The translations under genes and the position numbers were made by a program. From positions 10,203-34,967 of the forward strand of contig AVPN01000847.1 of assembly GCA_000695325.1 (NCBI GenBank): 24,765 nt of DNA, in the 5' to 3' direction. Below are positions 9,126 through 16,388 of this stretch, piece after piece. Position 1 is the stretch's first letter; each line of letters opens with the position of its first letter. Under the pieces are notes generated by a model, which did no database searches, was not told the DNA's origin, and saw only the letters and a list, made by a program, of their open reading frames with translations. Source of the DNA: Pleurobrachia bachei. Lineage: Eukaryota; Ctenophora; Tentaculata; Cydippida; Pleurobrachiidae.

Positions 9126-12100
9126 AGCAGAGCTGCTTTGAGCTCTTCATTAGCGTGATCAAGCCAAATCACACAATAATCGCAAAACACGGTGTCGGCA
9201 CCTATCCAGTACTAATATGAGAGACCAACCGTGCACTTAAAATTCAAAAACAAACAACTGCACGGCCTGCATTTCTATCTATCTCTATATATCTCTCTTT
9301 CCTCTCTCCCAAACTTAATCTTTCTCTCATAATATTATCCTGCAATTGCATTACCCCCTCACCCTCTCCCTCAAGCCCACAAATATTAGTCCAGTCAGCC
9401 ACAAGAAGGTTTAGCAATACATTTCTATTTAAACCACGTTCTGCATTCCACAAATATTCTAGAATCCGGGAGGGCGAGGGAGAGAGTTAGTTAGAATAGC
9501 TGTTATAGTCCATACAATTTTTTATGGCATACAACTTTTCAGAATTGGAATTGATAGATGGCCTAAGAACTGTTGTTCCGAAACAGGGATGTGTTCTACT
9601 ATGGAACACATTAGAACTTCTAGCGTGGTATAATTTATTGCGGTCACCGCGGATAATTAGTAGACAATTCGAGTAAATAACCCCTGATATTAAGAAATAG
9701 AGGCGAAAGTTGGCAGCCGGGGGTTCGAATATTTCTGTAATTAGGAAACAAAGTGTCGTCATAAAACCTGTCCGGTGTTCCTCTGAAGTTCCGTTAATGG
9801 CCATTCAAATCACATACCGCACGAGAAAAGAAACAGTCAGAACAATTCAGGAGAGAGACAGTCTAAACAACTCCCTGCAGGAGAAGACAAGAACCAATAT
9901 TTAGCAAAGTGTACCATATCATTGTCTGTGTAGCTCTGGACTGTCTCTTCCTCCTCCCATTATAAAGGAGCACTACAGCAAAGAGAGAAGAGCTAAGGAC
10001 AGAGTTGTAGAGATGAATGAAATATTAGGCTGTCCAGTATTGATTGTCGTTGGGCTTTTATGGGAAAATGGTTTGCGATAGAGCAAAATGGACTTCACCA
10101 CCGTTTTTCCCATGCAATTTTGGATTGGAATATGATGCCTGATATTGGTATATGGCTGTTCTCGGTCCCCACCAGGCTATTTTCTCTACCCCACTCTTGT
10201 TGCTGCTGCATATGAAAAATCTCGATTTTCGAGTTTTAGTACTAAAGCTGCTGTACTTCCTAAAAATGGTACCTGAGTGATGGTTTATTGCATCAAGCTT
10301 GTTCATTGGACAATTATCTATCGTTTAAGGTGTAATAGAAGATCCTATTTTTATTTTGNNNNNNNNNNNNNNNNNNNNNNNNNNNNNNNNNNNNNNNNNN
10401 NNNNNNNNNNNNNNNNNNNNNNNNNNNNNNNNNNNNNNNNNNNNNNNNNNNNNNNNNNNNNNNNNNNNNNNNNNNNNNNNNNNNNNNNNNNNNNNNNNNN
10501 NNNNNNNNNNNNNNNNNNNNNNNNNNNNNNNNNNNNNNNNNNNNNNNNNNNNNNNNNNNNNNNNNNNNNNNNNNNNNNNNNNNNNNNNNNNNNNNNNNNN
10601 NNNNNNNNNNNNNNNNNNNNNNNNNNNNNNNNNNNNNNNNNNNNNNNNNNNNNNNNNNNNNNNNNNNNNNNNNNNNNNNNNNNNNNNNNNNNNNNNNNNN
10701 NNNNNNNNNNNNNNNNNNNNNNNNNNNNNNNNNNNNNNNNNNNNNNNNNNNNNNNNNNNNNNNNNNNNNNNNNNNNNNNNNNNNNNNNNNNNNNNNNNNN
10801 NNNNNNNNNNNNNNNNNNNNNNNNNNNNNNNNNNNNNNNNNNNNNNNNNNNNNNNNNNNNNNNNNNNNNNNNNNNNNNNNNNNNNNNNNNNNNNNNNNNN
10901 NNNNNNNNNNNNNNNNNNNNNNNNNNNNNNNNNNNNNNNNNNNNNNNNNNNNNNNNNNNNNNNNNNNNNNNNNNNNNNNNNNNNNNNNNNNNNNNNNNNN
11001 NGCTCTTCATTAGTGTGATCAAGCCAAATCACACAATAATCGCAAAACACGGTGTCGGCACCTATCCAGTACTAATATGTGAGACCAACCGTGCGCTTAA
11101 AATTCAAAAACAAACAACTGCACGGCGTGCATCTCTATCTAGCTATCTCTATCTATCTCTCTTTCTCTCTCTCCCCAACTTAATCTTTCTCTCATAATAT
11201 TATCCTGCAATTGCATTACCTCCCCTCCCCCTCTCCCCCTCAAGCCCACAAATATTAGTCAGTAAGCCACAAGAAGGTTTAGTAGTACATTTCGATTTAA
11301 ACCACATTCTGCATTCCACACATATTCTAGAATCAGCGTGCCGAGAGAGTTAGTAACTAACTGTTATTTAGAATAGCTGTTATAGTCCATAATTTATGGG
11401 CCATAAAACATGGTGGCAAATGGCAAACAATGTTTCAGAATTGGAATTTACAGATGGCCTAAGAACTGTTTCAGGAACAGTGATGTGTTCTACTAGAACA
11501 CATTAGAACTTCTAGCGTGGTAATTTCTTGCGGCCACGCTGGATAATTAGTAGACAATTCGAGTAAATAACCCCTGATATTAAGAAAATAGAGGCGAAAG
11601 TTGGCAGCCGGGGGTTCGAATATTTCTGTAATTAGGAAACAAAGTGTCGTCATAGGTAGAACCTGCCGGCCGGCGCGGTATTCCTCTGAAGTTCCGTTAA
11701 TGGCCATTCAAATCACATACCGCACAAGAAAAGAGACGGTCAGAACTTCACATACCACGAGAGAGAGACAGTCTAAACAACTCCCTGCAGGAGAAGACAA
11801 GAACCAATATTTAGCAAAGTGTACCATATCATTGTCTGTGTAGATGGACTGTCTCCTCCCATTATAGGAGCGCTACAGCAGAGAGAAGAGCTAACGACAG
11901 AGTTGTAGAGATGAATGAAATATGATCGGGCCTCATTCATGCAGGACATTTGGAGGGCCACATAGTCGGAGAGATTTTAAATGGTTATCGAATCAATTGA
12001 GAGGGAATTTAAACAGTTGCTGAATCAATCGGGTTTGAAAGAAGGTGGTTATCTTTTTATTAAGGGTGGGGTTTATCAGGCATGATAGCCCGGAATGGAC

Positions 12101-12167
12101 TGTCGTGTGGAAGTTGCAATGGTAGAAGCTATATCGATTGTGTTTGTGACAATATATATGGGCTAAA

Positions 12168-12212
<45 letters not shown>

Positions 12213-13410
12213 CAACTACAAAGTGCACTATAAACCATCTTCACCAATATATTGAGGGCCGAGGGGTCGGGAAGAGATGGATATATTGTAGCAGTTTGTA
12301 TGTCCCAAAAGTTCATTTTAAACATGTGCATATATTCAATATTATCCATATTGTATACGAAAGACGCAGGACATATTCCATGCGTTTCGAAATTAATGAG
12401 GGAGGCGTGGATGATTGTAAACAAACGAATAAGAGAGACCCGATATTTCCTTGGAGGCTGGAATTTTCGACCCCTAAACTCTAAATAAAAGAGACTAACT
12501 CAATATTTTCAGGCATTTTCGACTCCTTGGTTCCTGGTGGCCAATCAGACAAACTATCACCTCGTGTTCTTCCTTCTGGAGATATTCAACAACATCATAC
12601 AGTATCAATTTGATGGTAAGGAACATCTGTGTCAATCATTTATATACCTAGAACAATAAATTTACTACTTTTTTAGTATCTATAACTACTACATGTTTGA
12701 ACTACCGTATGATGTTAAAGACATACAATTGGATCACTATAGTATTCTATTTGCAGGTAACGCCCACCTGGTGTACAGTATAATAAGGAAGAGGCATGTC
12801 TTCCACCAGCTAAGTAACCTACCAGAGGACCCAGCCACTATTAGCAAACCCAAGAAGAAAGAGAGGGAGGAACAGGGAGCAGTTGTGGCAACCTCGCCTG
12901 AGAATGGCGAGTGGATACCTACCAAAGAATGGGTTAGTGTAGCTACTAAAACGAACGTTTATCGATCGTTTATCGATCGCACGTCGAACTTAATTTTAGT
13001 AGGGGATAGCATTTCAATGACGGGTAACATGTAATGGGTTTACTGCACAAATCGATCTAAGTAAGTTGTACTACATCAAGCTCAACATGGACATGTTAAT
13101 GTTATACATAGTTTCAAAGTATAAATGATACGGGATACAATTGTTAAAGGTGTTATTTATGCTAAATAACTATGCAGACCGATGTAGCTTGATTAAAATA
13201 CAAAGCTACATATTGATATCAGCCCTAATTGGTACAAAACAAAAAGAACTAGATACGTTGTATCGTGAGGAGAACACAACGAAAACGTGGTGTGATCGTG
13301 ATATAGCGGGAGAGCTATCACCGGTGCAGTCCAACTCTTTTTCGAACACCTGTTATCAACGTTTTATCTCTCGATCTTTCTTTCTCCCTCTCCTTCTCAC
13401 CCCTGAGCTC

Positions 13411-13503
<93 letters not shown>

Positions 13504-13951
13504 ATCTCTCTATCTCTCTCTCCAGCCCTCCATCTCAGATCCCCCTTTCTTCCATTCTCACGCTCCAGCTCTATTTTTCTTTCCACCTGGTGCAGATAGT
13601 GCTATCATACCAGCTTAGAGGGAATCGCCCGGTTCCTTTTCCTCTTTCTCTCCGATATCTCTGCTTTCAAAATACAAAAGCACCGAAAATATTGATATAA
13701 TATGAACAAAAGTATTTTGGTAACTTGGTTCCCCTGAACGCATCAAAGAAAGAAAGAGAGAAGGTTGGCCTTGCTACAATGTCCCTACTATAACGGGAAA
13801 CAAAAGCTGAACACAAACTCTACGAGGGCACGAAATTATTATTTTTTAGTAAGATCACGGCCTCCTCAAACCACGTGTGTTACAATTCTAGGCTATGGAT
13901 ATTATTCATCGCTTACACAGCACGTATATTCAATTTGTGGGAATGAGAGAG

Positions 13952-13994
<43 letters not shown>

Positions 13995-15125
13995 AGAGAG
14001 AGATAAATTAGAGATATATCCTGACCTGTGTTATTGACGAGTAATGATATATAGATCGCGAGCAATATAGCCGTGATGAATATTGTTCATCTTATAATGA
14101 ACCACATATCTGTTTACGAAGAGGAGACCAAGAGATAAATGTCTATATAATCGTATTCGACGAATAAATCAAAGTTTGATAATAATATAAGTCGGATACT
14201 ATAGACAATTCTCTCTGCAATAAAATGTATCAAATGTACCCCACATGTAGAGTAAGATCAATTTGATAGCCCAGCCTCATGAGCTATGTTTCAGGTTGCC
14301 ACATGGAGAAAGAAGTTGCCCCTACAGACGATTATGAGGCTACTACAAGTGCTTGTTCCCCAGGTAACGAATGGGTTGCCATGGTGACATATTTAAAATA
14401 TTGTCTAATTTCCAACAACATAACCAACAAACTGTATCCAGGTTGAGAAGATCTGTATAGATAAAAACCTGACTGATGAGAGTGAGATAATAACATTTCT
14501 ACAAAATGGTACTCTAGTCGGCCTGTTACCAGTACCCCATCCCATTCTAATGAGAAAATACCAGGTAACTTTCACGTGACTTTGTACTATATTCTTGTGT
14601 GGGGGGAGGATGCTGCAAGCATTATATTAGAATGAGGTCCCTAAGTGAATGAAGCATCTTTAAAAGCTCAATAATATGTTGGTTTGCAATGCGAGTCGCG
14701 CCCAAAAGCACATTTTGCGCCAGCATGTTTCCGCAGTTTTATCTATTTCGTGGAAATCTTTTACTTTGCTTGTAAAGTTGTATTTGTGTGCCTTTGTGTT
14801 GAATGACCTTGCTGACGGCCCGAAACATAGCCCAAAAGCTTTTCAAATGTGAATGCTGACTGCTGAGCTGATTGTAACTGCTTCACGAATTCCATCTTGT
14901 TTTATCCCAAAATAGCATGTTTAACGTTTGATCTTCTGATAGCATGTTTGTTCTTCTGATGACAACCAGATCCTTGTTTTGACTCCCCCTTCGTTGTTTT
15001 AGCCGAATTCAGCGACATCGGTTTGGTTCCGACGATACATGTGGGGACTGGTATTTCTCCGGAACACCTCTCCGCCCATCTGGTGTGAGACCAATGTTAA
15101 ACTCTTTGAGATACAGAAAATGTAA
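3013..15125 (+). CDS. HID1: HID1 homologue, 3' portion (eight exons, about 294 C-terminal codons)
   Basis: Exons: 3013-3164, 3287-3365, 3498-3559, 12513-12615, 12757-12932, 14295-14363, 14442-14564 and 15003-15125. All are bounded by AG/GT and all join in phase. The product reads through motifs recalled from animal HID1: SGERNFGVRLNK, FTGNHADLL, PLFDCILTI, NISPYLKQM, FNNIIQYQFD, IIRKRHVFHQL, and the C-terminal WFRRYMWG, RNTSPPIW and VKLFEIQKM before TAA at 15123-15125. HID1 is a peripheral Golgi/trans-Golgi protein needed for dense-core vesicle and neuropeptide sorting (family knowledge). The 5' exons lie before the window, so the intron entering exon 3013 exceeds 3 kb; the intron 3560-12512 is about 9 kb. 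Both host other genes. The less conserved stretch in exon 12757-12932 is Lys/Glu-rich. AATAAA overlaps the stop (15124-15129) and could serve in 3' end formation. Confidence 0.93.
3220..3257. repeat. Pair of GTAACCATGG palindromes in a HID1 intron
   Basis: Two units, GGTAACCATGGTTAC and GGTAACCATGGTAAC, lie in the short intron between HID1 exons 3013-3164 and 3287-3365. The second (3242-3255) matches the RFX consensus GTNRCC-N2-RGYAAC exactly. Binding is not shown. Confidence 0.55.
4040..4152. repeat. Palindrome-bearing minisatellite (copy B)
   Basis: Same array as at 24-136, with TTACCATGGTAA cores, inside the duplicated segment and just 3' of the last recognised racemase-like exon on the minus strand. 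Confidence 0.75.
4397..8807 (-). CDS. Serine racemase/threonine dehydratase-fold (type II PLP) protein with altered active site
   Basis: Minus-strand exons: 8807-8675 (ATG at 8807), 8528-8353, 8210-8070, 7893-7774, 7673-7523, 5872-5772 and 4613-4397. All have GT/AG borders and consistent phases, giving 346 codons. The PLP-lysine motif is kept (KSGSYKVRGI in exon 3), as are IIAGYGTLG (exon 5) and LDAIIVLAGDGTLSAATAITAK (exon 6, shown here in two parts: LDAIIVLAGDG and TLSAATAITAK). However, the family SSGNH loop reads QAGDF and the tetraglycine loop reads GDGT. Exon 1 is an acidic, Asn-rich N-terminal extension of about 44 residues not typical of serine racemase. The C-terminal part with the usual EPSGA-like motif is not found. 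A possible last exon is 3986-3910 on the minus strand (phase fits, TAA at 3912-3910), but it does not resemble the family. The gene sits inside a HID1 intron on the opposite strand and hosts the RING-CH and protease genes in its own introns. Family and structure are confident; enzymatic activity is doubtful. Confidence 0.87.
5055..5603 (+). CDS. RING-CH (MARCH-like) two-pass membrane protein, copy B
   Basis: Single-exon gene of 182 residues, a paralogue of 1017-1598. Zinc ligands visible are C13, C16, C30, C32, H37, C40, C57 and C60, giving the C4HC3 order of RING-CH. Two transmembrane segments follow, then a short tail ending SIL. As in copy A, the loop before the His is unusually short, so E2 binding may differ from classical MARCH proteins. 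The start is the ATG at 5055, just after a stretch shared with copy A (TGTAGCAACCACA). It lies on the + strand within the intron between exons 6 and 7 of the minus-strand racemase-like gene. That nested, intronless state is compatible with origin by retroposition, though no poly(A) remnant is visible. Confidence 0.87.
   Translation: MNPDHLGNQEILCDICMLPVGFQSAVFKPCSCPKVLHQSCLRDHFAKTSSTQLQVTCTQCATTITGELVDKPLSPWLLELCSAGVTCCPVYCILLSVFLITLVTSMLYLYTSRVSIATKIATVLVVGALLVSTVIRYWRHTLPRSFRDVITRRHVIPREEIVCDKVENCEDVQMNDFEVSIL
5683..5778. repeat. Minisatellite spanning the exon 6 splice donor (copy B)
   Basis: Same repeat type with three donor-like boundaries on the minus strand, at 5772/5771, 5737/5736 and 5705/5704 (spacings 35 and 32). 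The first continues the reading frame as used here. The others would add 35 or 67 nt and shift the frame. Confidence 0.7.
5979..5985 (+). promoter_or_regulatory. TATA-like box upstream of protease copy B
   Basis: TATAAAG 160 nt before the ATG at 6139. It supports the protease having its own promoter inside the host intron rather than being part of a host transcript. The start site is inferred about 30 nt downstream, near 6010. Confidence 0.5.
6139..7263 (+). CDS. Secreted papain-like (C1A) cysteine protease with C-terminal ShKT domain
   Basis: Intronless gene of 374 residues from ATG 6139; the frame extends upstream to a GTG at 6082, but the signal peptide begins at this ATG. Order: signal peptide about 1-14; propeptide with an I29-like motif near 51-63; mature domain from about 95 with Q108, nucleophile C114 in CGACW, H254 in NHAVA and N270 in NSWGG, so the triad is complete. 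An acidic then Thr/Pro-rich linker (about 305-343) leads to a ShKT six-cysteine module, C344 to C374, ending TCGLC. The usual CGSCW has Ala for Ser. The expected role is extracellular or lysosomal proteolysis, with the ShKT domain as an interaction module. It lies on the + strand in the intron between exons 5 and 6 of the minus-strand racemase-like gene. A TATA-like box lies at 5979-5985. Confidence 0.92.
   Translation: MILLLSIISLCSAGSLLESYPRSERVLRARLFSTSTRYVAHQNSLGLSYTSEVNKFSYMSPAELDLYHGLNRTATQLGSASPDTTSYSTPPAATSWISKGHVTSVKSQEGCGACWTFGPTVALEGAYKSITGKLKQFSNQELLDCVYDAHTYNACHGGTEHRAFQFVIKRKRLALWNDYPYEAVDKRCRSAGKHNGLVAAVVSGYTTNDVETEDRTIQRLSTGPLSVAFHAVLSIHYYKTGIYRSDKCNGAANHAVAAVAYTPQYILIKNSWGGDWGDHGLFKFARNDYACGIHLKDNNFLPQLTKTGEQDVDPIADPLKWIDEGEVEPTTAAPVPTTPTEDPNCVDSKEGCLEFYCDFFPNYKTECRKTCGLC
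8808..9141. other. Upstream region of the racemase-like gene with (GA)n microsatellite
   Basis: Non-coding purine-rich DNA 5' of the minus-strand ATG at 8807. It contains an almost pure (GA)n tract at about 9050-9124. It should hold the minus-strand promoter, but no clear TATA box or initiator is visible. Confidence 0.6.
9050..9124. repeat. (GA)n microsatellite
   Basis: About 75 bp of GA dinucleotide repeats with two interruptions, directly next to the left copy of the 0.9 kb repeat. Open frames over it are low-complexity artefacts. Confidence 0.95.
9142..10025. repeat. 0.9 kb interspersed/duplicated repeat, copy 1
   Basis: Starts GCTCTTCATTAG and ends GATGAATGAAATAT. Matches 11002-11923 along its whole length with indels and substitutions. 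No convincing protein is encoded. It includes GGGGGTTCGAATATT, which resembles half of a Pol III B box, and an inverted repeat at GTGTTCTAC/GAACAC near 9591-9610. Class unknown. Confidence 0.85.
10026..10358. other. Unique intronic spacer before the gap
   Basis: Unique, AT-rich, non-coding sequence in the large HID1 intron. No exon with good borders or recognisable protein was seen on either strand. Confidence 0.5.
10359..11001. other. Assembly gap (643 N)
   Basis: Unresolved bases. The sequence resumes exactly at the position in the 0.9 kb repeat that directly follows the (GA)n tract in copy 1. The gap therefore probably hides another (GA)n tract, and its true length is unknown. Confidence 0.97.
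11002..11923. repeat. 0.9 kb interspersed/duplicated repeat, copy 2
   Basis: Counterpart of 9142-10025 in the same orientation (offset 1860 at the start). Differences include a short GC-rich insertion (GCCGGCCGGCGCGG, near 11668-11681) and several microsatellite length changes. Confidence 0.85.
11924..12512. other. End of the 9 kb HID1 intron
   Basis: Non-coding sequence with a pure (CT)n tract at 12171-12209. It ends with the polypyrimidine acceptor CAATATTTTCAG before exon 12513. Frames on either strand that cross the CT tract are low-complexity and not credible genes. Confidence 0.6.
12171..12209. repeat. (CT)n microsatellite
   Basis: Nineteen perfect CT repeats in the large HID1 intron. 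Confidence 0.97.
13416..13522. repeat. (CT)n microsatellite
   Basis: About 107 bp of CT repeats with a few TATCTC interruptions in a HID1 intron. Confidence 0.95.
13944..14003. repeat. (GA)n microsatellite
   Basis: About 60 bp of GA repeats in the same HID1 intron as the CT tract. Confidence 0.93.
14565..15002. other. Last HID1 intron
   Basis: 438 nt intron with donor GTAACT and an acceptor after a T-rich run (GTTGTTTTAG). It includes a near-direct repeat around ATAGCATGTTT and TTGTTCTTCTGAT. No other feature seen. Confidence 0.7.
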
Positions 15126-15593
15126 TAAATCGATTAGAGTATCATGGAGTGGGGTGAAAAGTTACCAAAGACTGTGTCGGGATAACAAATGAAAAAACTG
15201 TAAACCTTGTCCGAGCTGGCCTCAATTTTTCAACTTTTTTGTCCGCTGTGGAAAATATACACGTAATTTTTGTCTTGAATCTATTGAATTGAATTATATT
15301 TAACGCAAGTGGTTCAAATAATTAATTAAGACATTCCGGAATGTTCGTGTGAGATTTTTGTTTGATTTCTGTGTGTAATTCCCTCTTTTCTGTTGATCAT
15401 TTATTTATTGCGTGTTTTAACATGTTAACAAGAGTATTATTCATTATTTATAAATTAATATTAATATTACCCCGATCGAATGTTAAATAAGTTATTTAAG
15501 AGTGGATATATTATGTTATGGAGAAGCTTGTGTAAAATACTAAAATTAAGTTTCCACGATCCTGAACCAAGTCTAGATGAATGAATTCAATTA
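15126..15593. other. HID1 3' flank / 3' UTR
   Basis: AT-rich sequence after the HID1 stop with no credible coding frame. Presumed 3' UTR followed by intergenic DNA; where the transcript ends cannot be seen. Confidence 0.5.
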
Positions 15594-15746
15594 CAGTCGG
15601 ACCCCGATTTACCGGGATGATCTGGGGAAATAAGAAATAGAAAGGTTTTGCCTAGTAAATCGGGGTGTCTAGTATATCGGGGTCAAATCCGGTTAATTTC
15701 CTATATCGGGGAAAGTTCGTTCTCCCGGTAACTCGGGGTCCGACTG
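15594..15746. mobile_element. Short Tigger/pogo-like MITE
   Basis: A 153 bp non-coding element with terminal inverted repeats of about 23 bp and one mismatch. The left end is CAGTCGGACCCCGATTTACC and the right end is its complement, GGTAACTCGGGGTCCGACTG. Ends starting CAGTCG with a CCCCG block are typical of pogo/Tigger (Tc1/mariner) elements. The left flank has TA; the right flank is CA, so the TA target duplication would be decayed. The interior has further ATCGGGG repeats. No transposase. Confidence 0.8.
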
Positions 15747-16388
15747 CATTCTCAAAACTATATTATACATCTCGTCATCTCATGTCTGCTGTGTATCTTA
15801 TGTTGTATCTGCATTATATATCAGAGTATACAGTGATGGACAGCGAGAGAGAGCTGTGCGTGTGACAGTCTTACGTATGAGGGTTACACATCTCTCTCTC
15901 TTAGCCGCGTGGCATAACTACTGCTCCTCCGAAAGTACCAAATGACTCCTTCACACATCATTCTAAATAGTTCCGGGTGGTACATATCCTTTGAAGTTTG
16001 GGTTAGTGATCAGTTCATGTCGATGTGAGAATGTCATGAAGTTTTGGTTGTGTAGGTGTGTCTGGTTATGCGTCAAGGAAGTGAATCAAATCCCAGGTGC
16101 CTGGAGACCTTTAGAGGTTAGATGCGTGTATTGTGCTTTGTTGCTTGTAGCTGCTACAGGGGTATCTTTTATTATATATGTGTGTGTCTTTGGCCATTTT
16201 GTAGTTTCATGGCCTATTCGTCTTGTTGATACATATTTGACGTCATTTCCGTGTTCATTTGACATTGTTTCTAACATTGTTTCTAACATTGTTTTGCATG
16301 TTGTAGGGTTCGTCAACAAGCAGCTTCGAAAAGCAGAAGTCTTGCCACCAGTACCCCCCTTTGTGTGTAACAATGCATGGCCACTAAT
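15747..16388. other. Upstream region of the collagen/tectonin/galectin gene
   Basis: Presumed promoter and 5' UTR. An open frame from 15991 to 16392 has no ATG at its 5' limit, no recognisable domain and overlaps the real start, so it is not called. A short tandem repeat, CATTGTTTCTAA x2-3, lies at about 16262-16292. No clear TATA box. Confidence 0.45.

Larger units (their letters stand above)
12933..14294. other. HID1 intron of 1.36 kb with microsatellites
   Basis: Intron between exons 12757-12932 and 14295-14363. It contains a directly repeated GTTTATCGATC pair near 12957, a long (CT)n tract (13416-13522) and a (GA)n tract (13944-14003). These are opposite-strand complements in composition about 450 bp apart and could pair in the pre-mRNA. 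No gene seen. Confidence 0.65.

Noticed and set aside
9700-9740. tRNA-like B box GGTTCGAA in the 0.9 kb repeat
   Set aside because: No matching A box at the right distance and no cloverleaf, so no tRNA or SINE is called.
10277-11197. Open frames on both strands spanning 10277-11197
   Set aside because: They consist mostly of assembly-gap Ns.
13141-13599. Frame with a long Ser-Leu repeat
   Set aside because: Translation of the (CT)n microsatellite inside a HID1 intron.
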